64,000 nucleotides of DNA from Epiperipatus broadwayi (GCA_028023455.1 JAQFVV010000013.1:7084188-7148187); one strand, 5' to 3'. Positions 50,655 through 63,650 are shown, numbered from the stretch's first letter. Numbers and translations: made by a program. Notes: a model not told the origin generated them from the sequence alone.

Positions 50655-50765
50655 AGTCCTATGTGATTTAGAGCAATAATAGTGTGTCAGATTCAGAATC
50701 TAAGGTCCTGGGATTAATTCCAGTTCTGGCATTTTGGGACACTCAATGTTTTTATAAATTCAAAG
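50655..50765 (+). mobile_element. Degenerate tRNA-derived SINE (family B)
   Basis: A tRNA-like block: TTTAGAGCAATAATAG (D-arm region), an anticodon-stem-like AGATTCAGAATCT, then GGTCCTGGGATTAATTCCAG (T-arm/B-box region). It ends CATTTTGGGACACTCAATG, shared with the fragment at 1395-1482. It is not a functional tRNA because the arms are mismatched. Confidence 0.48.
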
Positions 50766-51581
50766 GAACATTAAAGCCATTTGATAATTTTTAATTTAGT
50801 TAGAATAGAGACAGTTGAAGAGTTTTCTTTTTTATAACAAATTGAAAAATTTTCTTTGAGATATACTAAAATCTGTCCAGTAAAATATATTTTTCATATT
50901 ATTTCAATCTTAATTCCAGGCACTGCCTATAGAATGTTCTAAACTATAAGAAAGTTTTGACAATTTTAGTTTCTATATAATATTTAATTTAATTAGTTTT
51001 TGTTAGATATAGATGCAAAGGCCAATTTTGTTTTAACTGTATTTATTTTTATTCCCATTATTTATTTCATTGTTGCTATTTAATTTTTAATTTAGTGCTT
51101 AAAATTCAAATATGGCATGTTGCTGTTATTGTTAGATTTTTTTACTTTGGTATGATTTTGGATACTATTGTAATTTTTATCTGTGTTGCTTTAGAGGTCT
51201 GATACAATAGATATCATTGCTTTGTATGACTTAATGCAGTGATAGAGACTCTAAACATGAAATTCTATAGAAGATAACTCAGCTTTGTCACTTCCAATGC
51301 ACCATTGTCTTATGAATTTCTGAACAATAAATAATTTAATTAACTTTTTATTGGGTAATGGTCCAGTGATTATTTATTTTTATGGATTTTTTTCTTTTTT
51401 AATGCAAAGTATTAAAAATATTAAGTAAAGAATTATGAAAAAATGTATTTTAGTATTTCGTATTTTTTCTTCATAATCCATGTTTTTGCTCCATATAATA
51501 TTACACTCTGTACTACCAGAGTCATCAATAACTTCTTATTGTAGGGTATATATTAAGTTTTTTTTATATTTTAGACAGTTT

Positions 51582-51661
51582 GATAATAATGATGATAACA
51601 ATAATAATAATAATAATAATAATAACAACAATAACAATAACAACAACAATAATAATAATAA

Positions 51662-51735
<74 letters not shown>

Positions 51736-51737
51736 TC
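51582..51737 (+). repeat. (AAT/AAC)n and (CTA)n microsatellites
   Basis: An AAT/AAC trinucleotide tract followed directly by about 25 CTA units. The Asn/Thr frame and its antisense Leu/Val frame are artefacts. Confidence 0.95.
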
Positions 51738-52668
51738 AACAATAATTAAATGAATTTATTGTTTGAGAGTTCATGAGAAGTTTTAGCACCAGAAATGATA
51801 GAACTGCAAGCAATACAAGGACCATATATTCCAGAATCTGACACTCTACCATTGCAATAAATACTGCAGGGCAAAATATTTAAATGGCTTTATTGCTCAA
51901 TAATTCATAAAACATTTGATTAGTCAAAGTTCCAGCATTTCGAATTAATTCTAGGACTCCACATTATAGAGTCTGGAACCATTGCATTAAACTGCACACA
52001 GCATGCTGTTTGTCGATAACATAGTAATATATTCCAGCTGCAGCATGTATTTATCAGTGATAACTCATCATTGCTTGCTATTGTCTAAATACACATTATT
52101 TCTGAATTTCAATATTTAAAATAGATGCAAAATTTTTACTGGGAGATAATTTTAAATTTAAAGTCTGAGAATCACCAGATTTCTTGGCAGTTTTGGAAAT
52201 GAAGTAAAATGCACAATGCATTCAATTTTTGACTCATTATATCAATAGTAGAAAAATTATTCTCTCATATTTTTGTCTTTCATTGTTTATGATAATTATT
52301 TGATTTTTCAGATATCAACTGATGAGTTATAGCTTCGCTAGAAAATTATATACACAATAGTCATCTCAACAACTCTCAAATAAAAACAAATCAAAACTTC
52401 CCAAATATTTAAAAGTAGTAATATGCTACACACTTCTTGATCAATTAATTACTTTGAATATTTTATTTTCTTCACCTATTTCCAATGTTTAATCTAATTG
52501 CATTTGCTTTTATCCTAAACTTTCTATAATGCCACTGATCTTATAAACATTTTTAAAATTCATACTCACTACCAGGTATCATTTTCTATAATAAAACACT
52601 TGTAATGTTTTTGTATTTGTGCTTAACAAATTGACTCTGATATCAATTTATAGTATATCATTTGCTTA

Positions 52669-52798
52669 CAATGACATATTATTTCTCATGTGTCATAATA
52701 TCAGCCGGGAAGCAAACCCACTAACCCGGGACAACTGCTTATAAGGCAGCTGTCGCTGACCTCTCAACCACCAATGCTTAACAGCAATGACATATTAT
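52669..52798 (-). mobile_element. tRNA-derived SINE (family A) with 14-bp TSDs
   Basis: Target duplications CAATGACATATTAT lie at 52669-52682 and 52785-52798. Between them, on the minus strand, a tRNA-like head begins GCATTGGTGGTTGAGAGG (A box). It has an anticodon arm ACAGCTGC-CTTATAA-GCAGTTGT and a T arm GTGGGTTTGCTTCCC (B box). A short tail follows: GATATTATGACACATGAGAA. The tail matches that of the SINE at 58058-58163. A functional tRNA is unlikely because of the tail, the duplications and the extra bases before the T arm. Confidence 0.78.
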
Positions 52799-53794
52799 GT
52801 AGTATAATAGCAATGACGATGACATAGAAATTGAATTCAGATTAAATAAAACTTTTTTTAAAAGTTTCAAATTGCTTTCAAACATGGGCCGGTTTAATTA
52901 GTTATCCAATATTAGTTAGTAAACTGGTATCTTAGTTTTTATTATAACAAGAGTTTCTAAAAATACTCGCCATTTGGCAGTTGGCAAACCTAATGACCAG
53001 TATGTGCTTTTTTCGTATTTATTATTATCTAAATTTATTTTTATATTATTTCGTCAGTAGCAGATAAAGATGGCTCTTCTATGCTTATTTAGCAATTTAG
53101 GCATTAAGATTCTAGTAAGTGCACTTATTTTTAATATATTTATTCGGAAAAGATTATCTGTCTACTTTATAAATCTGTCTGTGTGTAATATGTCATAAAG
53201 CATTATTTATGAAACAAAATATAAATTGATATGTTTAAAAATATATCAAACATTTATTAAAATTAATGACTGAGAAATTAAAATATATGTGATTATAGTT
53301 TTAAAGATTTTACTTTTTTTATTAGTTATCCTAATTGCCTAAATTGCATCCTTTATAGTTCTCTTAATTTGATACTGTAGAGTCTAGTATTGTAAAATCA
53401 CATATTTGATGAAATGGATACATGAAAGGAATGAATTATACAAGACTTTTTTTTTAAAAAAATGATGAATTTAAGCTTATGGTTTGACAGATGCAGGTCC
53501 CACTAATGCTATAGTGATTATTTTAAAGACATTCAGAAGAAATATAATATTAACTGCTTTCATTAGAAAGATGTCGCTGCAGATAAAATACAATGGAGGG
53601 TTACTATTCGACAGTGTGGGAAGTCTTTCAGTAAGGAAAAAATGCTGTAAAAGATATATTAAAACACAGCATCAAAAAATATCAAATAGATTAATGAAAC
53701 CACGTTTTATATTTATATATATTTTTGTTTCACAGATTGGTTTGTATAGTCATCACAACACTCATCTCTGGCTATTATTATCAGTATCATCAAT

Positions 53795-53826
53795 TATTAT
53801 CATTATCATCATCATCATCATCATCA

Positions 53827-53870
<44 letters not shown>

Positions 53871-53872
53871 TA
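53795..53872 (+). repeat. (ATC)n(ATT)n microsatellite
   Basis: ATC units pass into ATT units. Confidence 0.93.
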
Positions 53873-53907
53873 AATACAAGTATATTGTCTATGCTGAACT
53901 TAATGTA

Positions 53908-54010
53908 ATTAAAAGGATTTGAACTCAGACTTTCATATGCATCAGTTGTAAAAAATGGAGTAGATAGCTGTAGGGAGCTTGAAAGTCTGAGTTCAAATCC
54001 CATTTAATTT
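53908..54010. repeat. Inverted repeat with tRNA T-arm-like ends
   Basis: GGATTTGAACTCAGACTTTC (about 53918) is the reverse complement of GAAAGTCTGAGTTCAAATCC (about 53981), and the arms extend to about 28 bp. The arm contains GAGTTCAAATCC, a B-box-like sequence. It may be two inverted SINE or tRNA fragments. Confidence 0.6.
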
Positions 54011-54739
54011 TATTATTATTTATCTTTCTAACTTTTTATTTTTGAAATTAAAGTGATCATACTCATTTCCAAATGGTTGATTATGAAGATGATAAAAATT
54101 CAGTATTAAATTGTGAAGAATGAATGAGATTTAGTAAAGTTAATTTAAAAAAGATTAAACCATTGAAATCATTGATTCTTGGATTTGTTCTAATTTTAAC
54201 TTTTTCGCGTTTATCTGTAATATAGAAGCGTAAACGGTCTTATCAGAAAAATGCGTATGTATACAAAAGACATTTTATTTTGTGATAATTCAAAAAATAA
54301 AAACACGAATAAATATTGCTTTGTAACTATTGAATTCAAAAACATATATATATATATATCATTGTCTTAGTTTTTATTATATATTGGTTTTGTTTGTTGT
54401 AATTTTCTCCATGGCAACTCTTAATAAGTAGGTTTATCAAGAATTAATGAATAAATGTAGCAACGTTGTCATAATTTGAAGTCACAAATTTTCATTTTAT
54501 CTTTTAGCATCATTAACTTTAATCTGAAAACTGAAAAATCCATCTGAAACTGAGAAAAATCGTTTTCCCGATTGTATTGAACTTATAATTGTTTACCTTA
54601 GATTTATTCTACTCTGCATTTCATAATCTTCAGAAAACTGTAAACTTCTTCGTTTCTAATTTTACTCTTGAAGTTTATATGATAATTGTAAACATCATTT
54701 GAAACAAAACAATAATATATATGTGTGTATATATATATA

Positions 54740-56952
54740 TATTATAATGGGATGGGGAGAGATTGGACGTAAACCTGGGGTGATGGCAAAATTATCATCA
54801 ACCCCAAGTAAACAAAATATAAAATTAAAATTTACAAAAAGTATATTATTTAAGATATGTTTAAAATAATGACTGAAGGAAAAGATATTATTAAGTATAA
54901 GGAAATACTAGTAAGAGATATTAAAGTATGTTTAATATTTGAAATATATATAAACAATTTTATATATTCCAAGAAAGCATAAGAGGGAAATCTCTGTAAA
55001 ATCAACTCACTACTCCTTAGAGTAACTATAAGTATACATCCACCAGCATTATCAATAAGTAAAAGTAAGTAATACTCAAAATAACCATTCATCATCATGA
55101 ATGATCCATCAAAATACATCAATAGAATGAATCAGAATAAAATCAACAGTCCATCTTGTGGCTGGATTTGAACAATAAAAATACAAATCAACAGTCAATC
55201 TGGTGATTGGATTGGAAATGGATTTTCCATACATCAGGCTAACTATTTAGCCATTGCCAGTTTGGGACAATTATTTAAACATTAAAATGGATGCACCATC
55301 TTAAGCACTCATCTATTAGAATACATAATCATAAAAACAATAATGCTGGGACATTAAAACATGCTGATCATCATCAATACTCTGGCCACTTAGGACCATT
55401 GATGTACTGGTTATCTATAAACTTAATTTTTAAAAGTAAACTAAAATAAAATGTAGTGCAGAGGCTTTAAAGAATATCTTATTTTCCAATCAGAATGATG
55501 ATTGATTGATCATCACCAGATGCCCCTTAAGCACTAAATACACTTCCATTTATATATCAGCCATTATACATGAATCTAGCTCAGAAGAACACAAGCTCAT
55601 TACTATTATGTGACCAAGAAATGATGACTTAATACAATTTTAACAATTGAATTCAAGTTTATTAATAACAATAGAAAAAATGGCATTAATGTCTGTAGAA
55701 TATGGCTATACATATTAAAAACTTCTGATTTTGATTAACATATAAAAAAATTATTACATTTATGATTTACAAAATTACTATACAAATTTCAATTTACTAT
55801 CATGATTTACATGTTTCATTAGGTTTACTTAAAACCCATTCAGCACACAAGAATGTGGCTTGATATAAAATGAACAGGTTTGAATTGACATTTAATAATA
55901 AAAAAATGGTTAAAATTTTACATATAAGTGTCTCTATGACCCACATTGGTATTTGAAATACAATTGACAAATATATGTATACATACATGTGTGTGCATGT
56001 AATTTCTGAACATATTTAAATTTTTCTACAATAATACATGATTAAAGTTTTTAACTTATATTTTTAATAATACAAATACTTTATGCTAGGTTTATTTAAA
56101 CTTGATATACATTTATCTATGCCTCTCTGCCTTTAGATAAATCAGCATATGTATAATTACTTCTTCAACAACTGATGGTTTCTCTTGATGGAGACCAGTC
56201 CATGTAATTTTCGAACATTGTGAAAGTACAATCAGGTATGTTAACATTCCATTAGTTACCTACTATCTAGGATTTGATGAGATTCATGCCAGAAAACTGT
56301 TTTATCCACCGTTAAGGCTTTAGAGACAGAGAAGTGTGTCTTTCTTCTAACTGCATCTAAACTGCCCCAGTAAATGAATAGTCTGCTGCTGGATCTCCTA
56401 CATTGACTTCAGCTACATCTCATAGGAGCTCCTAGGCACTGTTTCTCAAAATATTAAAACCAGAGTGAACTTTTCAAAAACTGCTATCCAGACTGAACTA
56501 ATCTTTCTATCCAGCCTTTTATAGTTTTGTAGTGATAAAATCACTAAATTTAAAAACAGCATTTTTTAAATCTTGATTAAAAAGAATTTTAATCCTGTTG
56601 AAAGCAACTTTGAATTTTTTTTATCAAAGTGTGATATACATGTTTTTACTTAGATAGAGAAATTTGCCAATTTTTGATTTCAAAAATACACAATAAAAAT
56701 TTTTACAATTATTAAAAACATGCTTGTTTTTAAATTTCACAATCAGAATAATAATAATTTATTTAGACCATTTTAACTGTTTATTTATAACAAAATTTTA
56801 TTTTAAATTCAGAGTTATTTAACCCTTCATTTATTATTTTTATTCCAGGAAACGTAGAAAAATATCTATAAAAATTTATGTCTATGTTTATTTCTACATT
56901 TCCTTTACTTTATCCAACTGATTACAATATATATATATATATATATATATTG
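54740..56952 (-). repeat. Right arm of the large inverted repeat
   Basis: Reverse-complement match to 46783-49480. The inner end has GGGATGGGGAGA and ACCTGGGGTGAT near 54751. Middle blocks include CATCATCATGAATGATCCAT and AATACATCAATAGAATG (55085-55125). The outer part includes ACATGCTTGTTTTTAA (about 56718) and GTAGAAAAATATCTATA (about 56856), ending in an (AT)n tract at 56928-56952. It is shorter than the left arm because of indels. Confidence 0.65.
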
Positions 56953-58041
56953 TGATGATCACACATACTGTGATCACACATGTGTACATTTCATATATAT
57001 ATCACATAATATTAAATGTGAGTTTTATATGTAAATTAATTTATAGAAATTAGATAATAAACGTAAGAAAGAAAGGAAATTTATTTTAAGTTAGCGTTAA
57101 TTAAAAAATCAAAATGGTAGTTGAGAAATGCAATTAAAAGCAGAATCAATTATAGTAATTAAAGAAAGTAAAGGAAGGTAAGTGAACAAGATTCTTATCT
57201 TTCACCTTCCAAAGTCAACTGTTTTAAAAATTTAAGAATAGTAAAGTTAAGGGAATATTAAAATAGGATCATCGAAGTTGATGATCAAGTCTTAAAGAGA
57301 AAAGTAAATAAAAAGGGGGTTAATGATTGTAGAATTAGCAATCATAAAATTTAATCATAGTTATAAATAAAATAAATAGATTTATAAAAAAAGATAAAGA
57401 TCCTCTCTTCAAACTATACATGTGAATGCATGAAATATATGTATGGCTATATGAAGTAAAGAAAGAGTGTGTAAATAAGAAAATTATTTTATTAAAAAGA
57501 AATGGAAATATTATAGAAGTAAATAAAAAAAATAAAAAATAAAAAACAAGAAGAAAATTTATGTATTTTATGACAGTAAAATAAAGGTGTGAAATGTATT
57601 TAATGACATTCCAATGAAACAAAAAAAGAGATAAGAAAAGGTTTCTGGGACAAGACAGTAAGAAGTTGTGAAGAAAAGGAGCCATGTTAAAGTTCTTCTA
57701 GAGTCTGCTGAGCCGAGACACAGTTTAATTTGAGAACTGTTTCTTTTTATATATGAACCAAATGGACCAAGAATTTGAAGCAGTGAGAATGCAGGGGTAA
57801 GGGGCTACAAACAGATGCCAGTTGATACATGCCTGCCTCAGGTGTAATGTCATCTCCCCAATGAAGTAACAGCAGAGATAGCACCTACCTGATGGTTCAC
57901 CTCCCCTGTCATTGAAGCTGCAAAGAATACGACAGAAGTAAGCTGCATGAAAGAATCCAAGCGGATCCCAAAAACTACCATCTCTTCAAAAGAAGTGGAA
58001 TAAACCATATGATGGTTCGCTAATTATTCGTCAAAGTCCAG
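56953..58041. other. Spacer with an unidentified GC-richer block
   Basis: 56953-57690 is A-rich without coding signal on the plus strand; the minus-strand Phe/Leu-rich frame is compositional. 57690-58041 is GC-richer and non-repetitive within the window. I could not assign it to any element or gene. Confidence 0.4.
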
Positions 58042-58179
58042 AAAAAACTAGGTAATTGTCTTGCGTTGTTAGCCAAAAGGTATCGCAGCCGCCATGCAAG
58101 CTAGTAGTTGGTTGCAGACGGTTGTGGTTTTGCATCCCAGCCGATGCTATGACATATGAAAAAAAAAAACTAGGTAATT
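58042..58179 (+). mobile_element. tRNA-derived SINE (family A) with 16-bp TSDs
   Basis: Target duplications AAAAAACTAGGTAATT lie at 58042-58057 and 58164-58179. The 106-bp insert (58058-58163) has an A-box-like GTTAGCCAAAAGGTATCGCA and a B-box-like GGTTTTGCATCCC. Its tail, CGATGCTATGACATATGAAA, runs into an A run. The tail matches that of the SINE at 52669-52798. The clean duplications indicate a comparatively recent insertion through LINE machinery. Confidence 0.82.
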
Positions 58180-59424
58180 AAACTTTAAATATATCACGAG
58201 TGCATACACTTTCTTAAAATGGCCAAAAGAAATTATAATGCAATTGAAAAAAAAAATGTAAATCTTAGTGAACAAATCATCAGTAGGTTTTTCTATAACA
58301 AATAATATGTGGAGAAAGGGACCTAAATTAAGAACAATTGTCATTCAGGGTGAAGGGTTAAATTAAATATAATCTGTGTTATTTTAATGATTTCTTGTTT
58401 TATGTTTAAATATTGTATTTTAATGTGTATTGAATGTATTGTATTAAACAGTATTTATTTATGAATAGCTCTTATGTCTCATCTTTTCTTCTCCACCATA
58501 CTAATTAGAATGATATACCCATAAGGCTTATTAAATATTAAGTAAACATTAATTTTAGTAAAAGGTACACATGTCAATCAAGTGCAGTAATATTAAATCT
58601 CGAAAATTTTATAAATATTTCAAGCGCTGGATTGTCTTTTAAGTAAATCATTCTTATGAATGAGTATCCAGCAGTTGAGAAGCATCTGATCGGGAAAATA
58701 ATACTGGAATATTACATTGGTAATCTCAGTGTTCGATCGGGAATATAGACTTAAATGATTAGTCTATATTGGCTTCTTGCTTGACGTGACAGTTGTGTCG
58801 ATCGTACAAGTGTAAGTTAGAAACTTTGTTATGAGACGAAACATAATTCTGTTCCAATATATATATATATTATACATTGTGTCAATCATTTCTCTAACTA
58901 AATGTTTATTAATCAAAAATCTTATAAGCAGTTATAACATACTTTTCATGGACCACTTAAAAAAATTTAAGCTTGCTCACAATAAGTTGACTTGATTCCA
59001 TATCTATATATTTATGATTATGTGAAAGGAATGGAAGATTGTAAATTATGCATATTGCACTATCTACAGGCTTTACCAATGACAGCATGAATTTTTAAAT
59101 CTTATATCAGCTAAGAAAACAATGCACTGTTGCTCTCCTGACACTATTAATTTGCTTCAAAGAAAGAAAACTGCCTTCATATTTGGAATTAGTTAAAATT
59201 CCATAAATTTATAACTGAGAATAAATTAGTAAATAAATATAAATAATTATATTTTATTAGCTGATCAATTGAATTGACTGAAGTTTGGTTACCTGAAAAT
59301 GTTTAGCTTTACTTTCTCAGATATATTTTGATTTCATTGAGACCTTTTCTCCTTGGTCAGGATATGAGATGGTTTCAAGTGCCAAATTAAAATCGGCATT
59401 GAAATAAGCCATTAAATATATATA
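58180..59424. other. AT-rich spacer, nothing recognised
   Basis: No coding signal or element ends were seen. There is a small palindrome-like AATAGACTTAAATGATTAGTCTATATT near 58743, too short to interpret. Confidence 0.45.
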
Positions 59425-61012
59425 TTTACTAAAAAGAGAAATGACATCATGAAATGTGTAGGTGAGTTCTAACAAGAATTATATAGCAATAAAGAATAAG
59501 GTAAAGTACCCATGCATCTACTATAGTTTTCAAATTCACAAGGATTTTAAATAAGGAAGTAAGACATGCAATTAAATTTATGAAAAAGAGAAAAGCTCTA
59601 AGTAATGATGGAATTATAATTATTATGTTTAAAAAAGCAGGTGAAGAAATTTTAAAAATTTTTTTGGCAAATTTATATACAAATGACTAAATGATAAAGA
59701 TGTATCCGATGATTGGAAGAGTACAGTATTACTATTAATATCTTGAAAAGATGATAAAGAAGATATCAAAAATTACAGACTTCTCAGTCTTTTATCAGTT
59801 CTATACAAAAATTTTACCAAAATAATTACAACTCAGCTGCAGTAAAAGTAGTTCTAATACAGTGGATTATATCCATGTATTGAAAGAAGTCATAGGCATA
59901 GGCAGAAAAACAATGAATATAAATTGCTAATATGCTTCAGATTAATAGATTATGAAAAGGAATTTGATTCTATAAGTATTTCTTTAGTGATTAAAGCATT
60001 GGATTATCAAAGTATAACCTCAGGATATTGCCATATTCTGAAGAATATTTATAAAAATTCATCAACAACAATTCATTACATAATGATATTAAAAAATTAA
60101 CATTGAAAAGAGTGTGCAACAGAGTGTCTTCAATTTCCAAAAAAAATTACAGCAGTTTTGCAAAAAGTATTTTGTAGATTAAAATGGAAAGCTAAAAAAG
60201 TAAAAGTAAATGGAGATTATTTAAATCATCTAGATTTGGCAGATGATGTAGTTGTTTTGCAAATAATGCTTTAGAGCTTCAGGAAATGTTGCAAGGGTTA
60301 TCAGATGAAAATAATAAAACAGGATTAAAGGCAAATGTTTAAAAACTAAAATAATGTTCAATGGATTTTCTCAAAGGAAGAAAATAAAGATTGATAATGA
60401 TGAGGTAGAAGAAGTTCACAACTACAAAGACTCTGGTTAGATTATTACTACAGATGGAAACATAATGGATGGAGTTAATTGTAGAATTAAACTTGTTTTG
60501 AATGTGTTTTGTAAAAATAACTTAATATTAAAAGGAAATATATCTATGTGTTTGAAAAGAAAAGTTATTAATAAATGAATATTACCAGTTCCTACTTATG
60601 GATCTGAGACTTGGACACACAACAGAAAATCCATATAGAGACTTAAAAACATTCAATAAAGTATGGAGAATTGTATGATAGGAGTAACAAGAAGAGATTG
60701 AAAATGATATACATGGATGAGAGAAAAAACAGGTATTACTGACATCATTCAAATAATTAAGAGACTGAAATGTAGTTAGTCTGGAGACATTGTTAAAAGA
60801 GATAATAGATGGACAATTAAAATCTTAAACTGGATTACAAAAAATTGTAAATGATCTAGAAAGAGATCACATGTAATATGAATGAATGAAATAATGAAGT
60901 GTGCTGGCATGATGTGAAGAAGAGAGGTTTGAGATTAGACAAAATAGATTGAACTTGTAGAAACCATCCTGCATTGAATCGATTATGGTTGAAAATGATG
61001 ATGATGATAATT
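59425..61012 (+). pseudogene. 5'-truncated, decayed RTE LINE copy
   Basis: Aligns at the nucleotide level with the 3' half of the LINE at 37690-39303. It starts at TTTACTAAAAAGAGAAATGA and continues through the reverse transcriptase (motif A region ATTAATAGATTATGAAAAGG, motif C GCAGATGATGTAGTTGTTTT) to the ATGATGATGATAA tail at about 61000. There are many stops and indels, including loss of frame in motifs B and C. 5' truncation is the usual LINE outcome. Confidence 0.85.
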
Positions 61013-61646
61013 TAATATTTCATTTTTATTTAATATATATTTCTTATTACATAGTACAGTAAACTTTTAAATAAGCCTTTTCAATAATTTTGAATTACAC
61101 AGGTTTTAAGTTTGTTTCAAGAGTCAGAATTAATCAGCCTGGTCCTGGCTCGTTCATTTCTTAATGTCTTAAATTTTATGTACCTTAAAATAAAAAATTA
61201 TCTGGTAATACCAAAACATCAGCTCACATTACTTTTGAATACATAACATATATAAAGATATATTATTATTAATAAAGTCAACCTAGATAAATGCATAATA
61301 TATTTTCATGGACATCAATCAATTATATGCGAAACTTGACTTTATAAGAAAAAAAATAATCGTTAATATTTATTATTGGATTTATTTTCAATCTATGTTT
61401 AATTTATGGATTTGTTTATTTTTTCTGATTCAACAGAAAAATCATATCAGTGTGTGTTTACATATAGATACATATGCACTAGAAAATCTTTAAGTGGGTG
61501 TATATTTACTGATTCTAATTGAAAGTATGATAAACAAAAATTGTTTGTAATTTAGAGTGTCATATTCAAAGATATTTTAAAGCACTATTTAATATTTAAA
61601 CATAATCTGAAGAATCACATATAATGTTTGTAAGAATTTTATTCAG
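61013..61646. other. AT-rich spacer, nothing recognised
   Basis: No coding signal or element ends were seen. Confidence 0.45.
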
Positions 61647-62356
61647 AAAAGAAAGGCCATTCACAAATAAGATCAGACTATGGTAAGCATACCACCTGAT
61701 GATTCCAGAGTTACAATGTTTGCCAAGTAAACTAAATCTAACTAACAATAACCTCTTATCAAGAACTAAATTCTGGGCATTGGAGCCGAAATTCATTGAT
61801 TTTGTAATCAAATTAAATTATGAAGCTTTGCCGACCAATTGGTTTCTTGTATATAAAAAGAGGTTTTAAAAAACTTGACTCTATATGCCAATTGTGTGGG
61901 CGAGAAGATGAGACAATTGAACACCTAATTGGAGCATGTACGCGATTTGACAAAGTCAGGAAATTCATCCACGACCGCCCCCAAATGGGAGTAAATTGTA
62001 TCACCTCAATACAAGACTGTAAAATTACAAAATTTTTGGACTAATCAGAATGGTAATCTTCACCGTATTCTCATTATGGAAAACCAGATGTAAGATAGTT
62101 ATTGGAAAATCAGAATCAGCAGCTTGGAGAAAATCAAGAAAAGGGACGAAGGCTATTCATAAAAAAAATGATCGAAGACACGTGGTCATACTTGAACACT
62201 GCACTTTTGGACTAATATACTCTGGTCTTCATTGATTGTCTTATTCATAATTACAACTCTCAATAGAACAAGAGGCACTAAAACTTGTTTAATGATTGAT
62301 TATATGTAAAAGTTTTCATTATAAATAAATAAATATATATTATTAAAAGAAAGGCC
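61647..62356 (+). mobile_element. 5'-truncated LINE with 12-bp TSDs
   Basis: AAAAGAAAGGCC occurs at 61647-61658 and 62345-62356, flanking a fragment with a LINE C-terminal zinc finger and an AATAAATAAATATATATATT tail. The arrangement of a truncated 5' end, a tail and a direct repeat is the standard outcome of target-primed reverse transcription. Confidence 0.68.
61745..62235 (+). pseudogene. LINE C-terminal zinc-finger (zf-RVT-like) fragment
   Basis: The frame up to 62044 reads SRTKFWALEPKFIDFVIKL, then NYEALPTNWFLVYKKRGFKK, then SICQLCGREDETIEHLIGAC. The last block is a C-x2-C...H-x4-C zinc-binding motif like the zf-RVT domain at the C-terminus of several LINE polymerases. A stop at 62042-62044 is followed in another frame by VIFTVFSLWKTRCKIV and AWRKSRK, the usual following helix. 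No reverse transcriptase remains in this copy. The clade cannot be fixed from the zinc finger alone. Confidence 0.7.
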
Positions 62357-63650
62357 TTTTATATAAATATATATATCAAGTGTGCAGGAAAAAAAAGTTT
62401 TATTTATTTTAAATCTTCTGAATATATTATTCATATATAATTATAGTTTATTTGAATCTAGTAAGATTTTTTTTATTTGTTTACGTTTTGAAAAGTTATG
62501 TGACATATCCATATATTCAAGTGACAGCTAAGCAGAATCAAATTTTTTTCTCAGTTTAAATTGTTGTGAATTTTATTTTAAAACTAGTAATAACTGCACA
62601 AATATTTTTTCTTGTTTAAAACTATTCAATTACAAATATGATTTTTTATTCTGAAATACTTTTTATATAGTTAATGGCATGTAGTAAATGATTTAAAATA
62701 ATTTTATAATGTACTTATATTTCCCTATCAGTTACTTATTTTCCCAAATAACTAAATATACAATCAGTGAATTCTTCCTTCTAAATGAATTTTTTTAAAT
62801 CAGATATAGATACAGATTTCCAGAAAGATAAATTTGTATAGTAGTTACATAATTAAATATGTATTTATCATAATAACTTTGTAATTAGATATTTATTTAT
62901 CTCTTATTTTTATATTCAGAAATAAGATCTCCCAATTTCTTATTTTTATTTTTTATTTTCTTCCTGTTCAAATACTTTTATTCCTAAACAAATTAAGAAT
63001 ATATCAAATCTCAAAGCTCTTTTATAGGCAATATTGTCTATCCCCTTTGGGTGTTTTCTCTTATTTTTGCTTCCTTTTTGTCATCTTCATCATTTAGAGT
63101 TGTATAGAGACCATTTTCCCATAACTTCCATGTTATCAATTATATATCTGTATTAACTATATCAACAGAATTAAATGCTTGGGTAAACACATTTTCATCA
63201 TTTAATTATGTAATAAAAAGTTTAATTTCATTTATTTTTTATATGCAAATATAAATGAGAATGTAAATTATTCAAAAGTCTTATCATAGAAAAATCAGTA
63301 ATAGGAACTGTTGTATTTTGTAAAAATATATTTACATTATTATAATATAAGTTGGTGCACTCCAGAAAAAGAAGAAAATATTTGAGAAATTTATTTAGAT
63401 CATGAACTGATAAGTGGTAAATTTAATTAAATAACTTACGTTAATTGCGATCGATAAATTCCAAGAAATATTTACAGATGACAAATATTTATTGATAAGA
63501 GACTAAATTACCTTATATGGAAAGGAATTCCTAAGGCACCAATTAATTAGTTATAGACCTAAATACATTATCATATATGGAGAAATTAAAAACTATAAAT
63601 AGAGTAAGTAACAAAGTGTGTTATTTATTTTCCAGTTCATTTTTGCACAG
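62357..63650. other. AT-rich spacer, nothing recognised
   Basis: No coding signal or element ends were seen. Confidence 0.5.

Larger units (their letters stand above)
49481..54739. other. Central segment between the inverted repeat arms
   Basis: About 5.2 kb without a recognisable gene. It holds two SINEs, two trinucleotide microsatellites and a short hairpin, all listed separately. If the arms are terminal repeats of one large element, this would be its interior, but no transposase, polymerase or integrase fragment was seen. Confidence 0.45.

Noticed and set aside
51480-51749. 89-residue frame rich in Asn and Thr
   Set aside because: Translation of AAT/AAC and CTA microsatellites, not a protein.
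52318-52375. Hammerhead-like pattern: CTGATGA, then TAGC-TTC-GCTA, GAAA and a later AGTC
   Set aside because: There are four extra bases between CTGATGA and the stem II helix, which breaks the core, and no convincing stem I pairs around it. Probably chance, though it may be worth scoring with a covariance model.
52683-52784. Functional minus-strand tRNA with a TAT anticodon
   Set aside because: Extra bases before the T arm, a non-tRNA tail and flanking target duplications make it a SINE.
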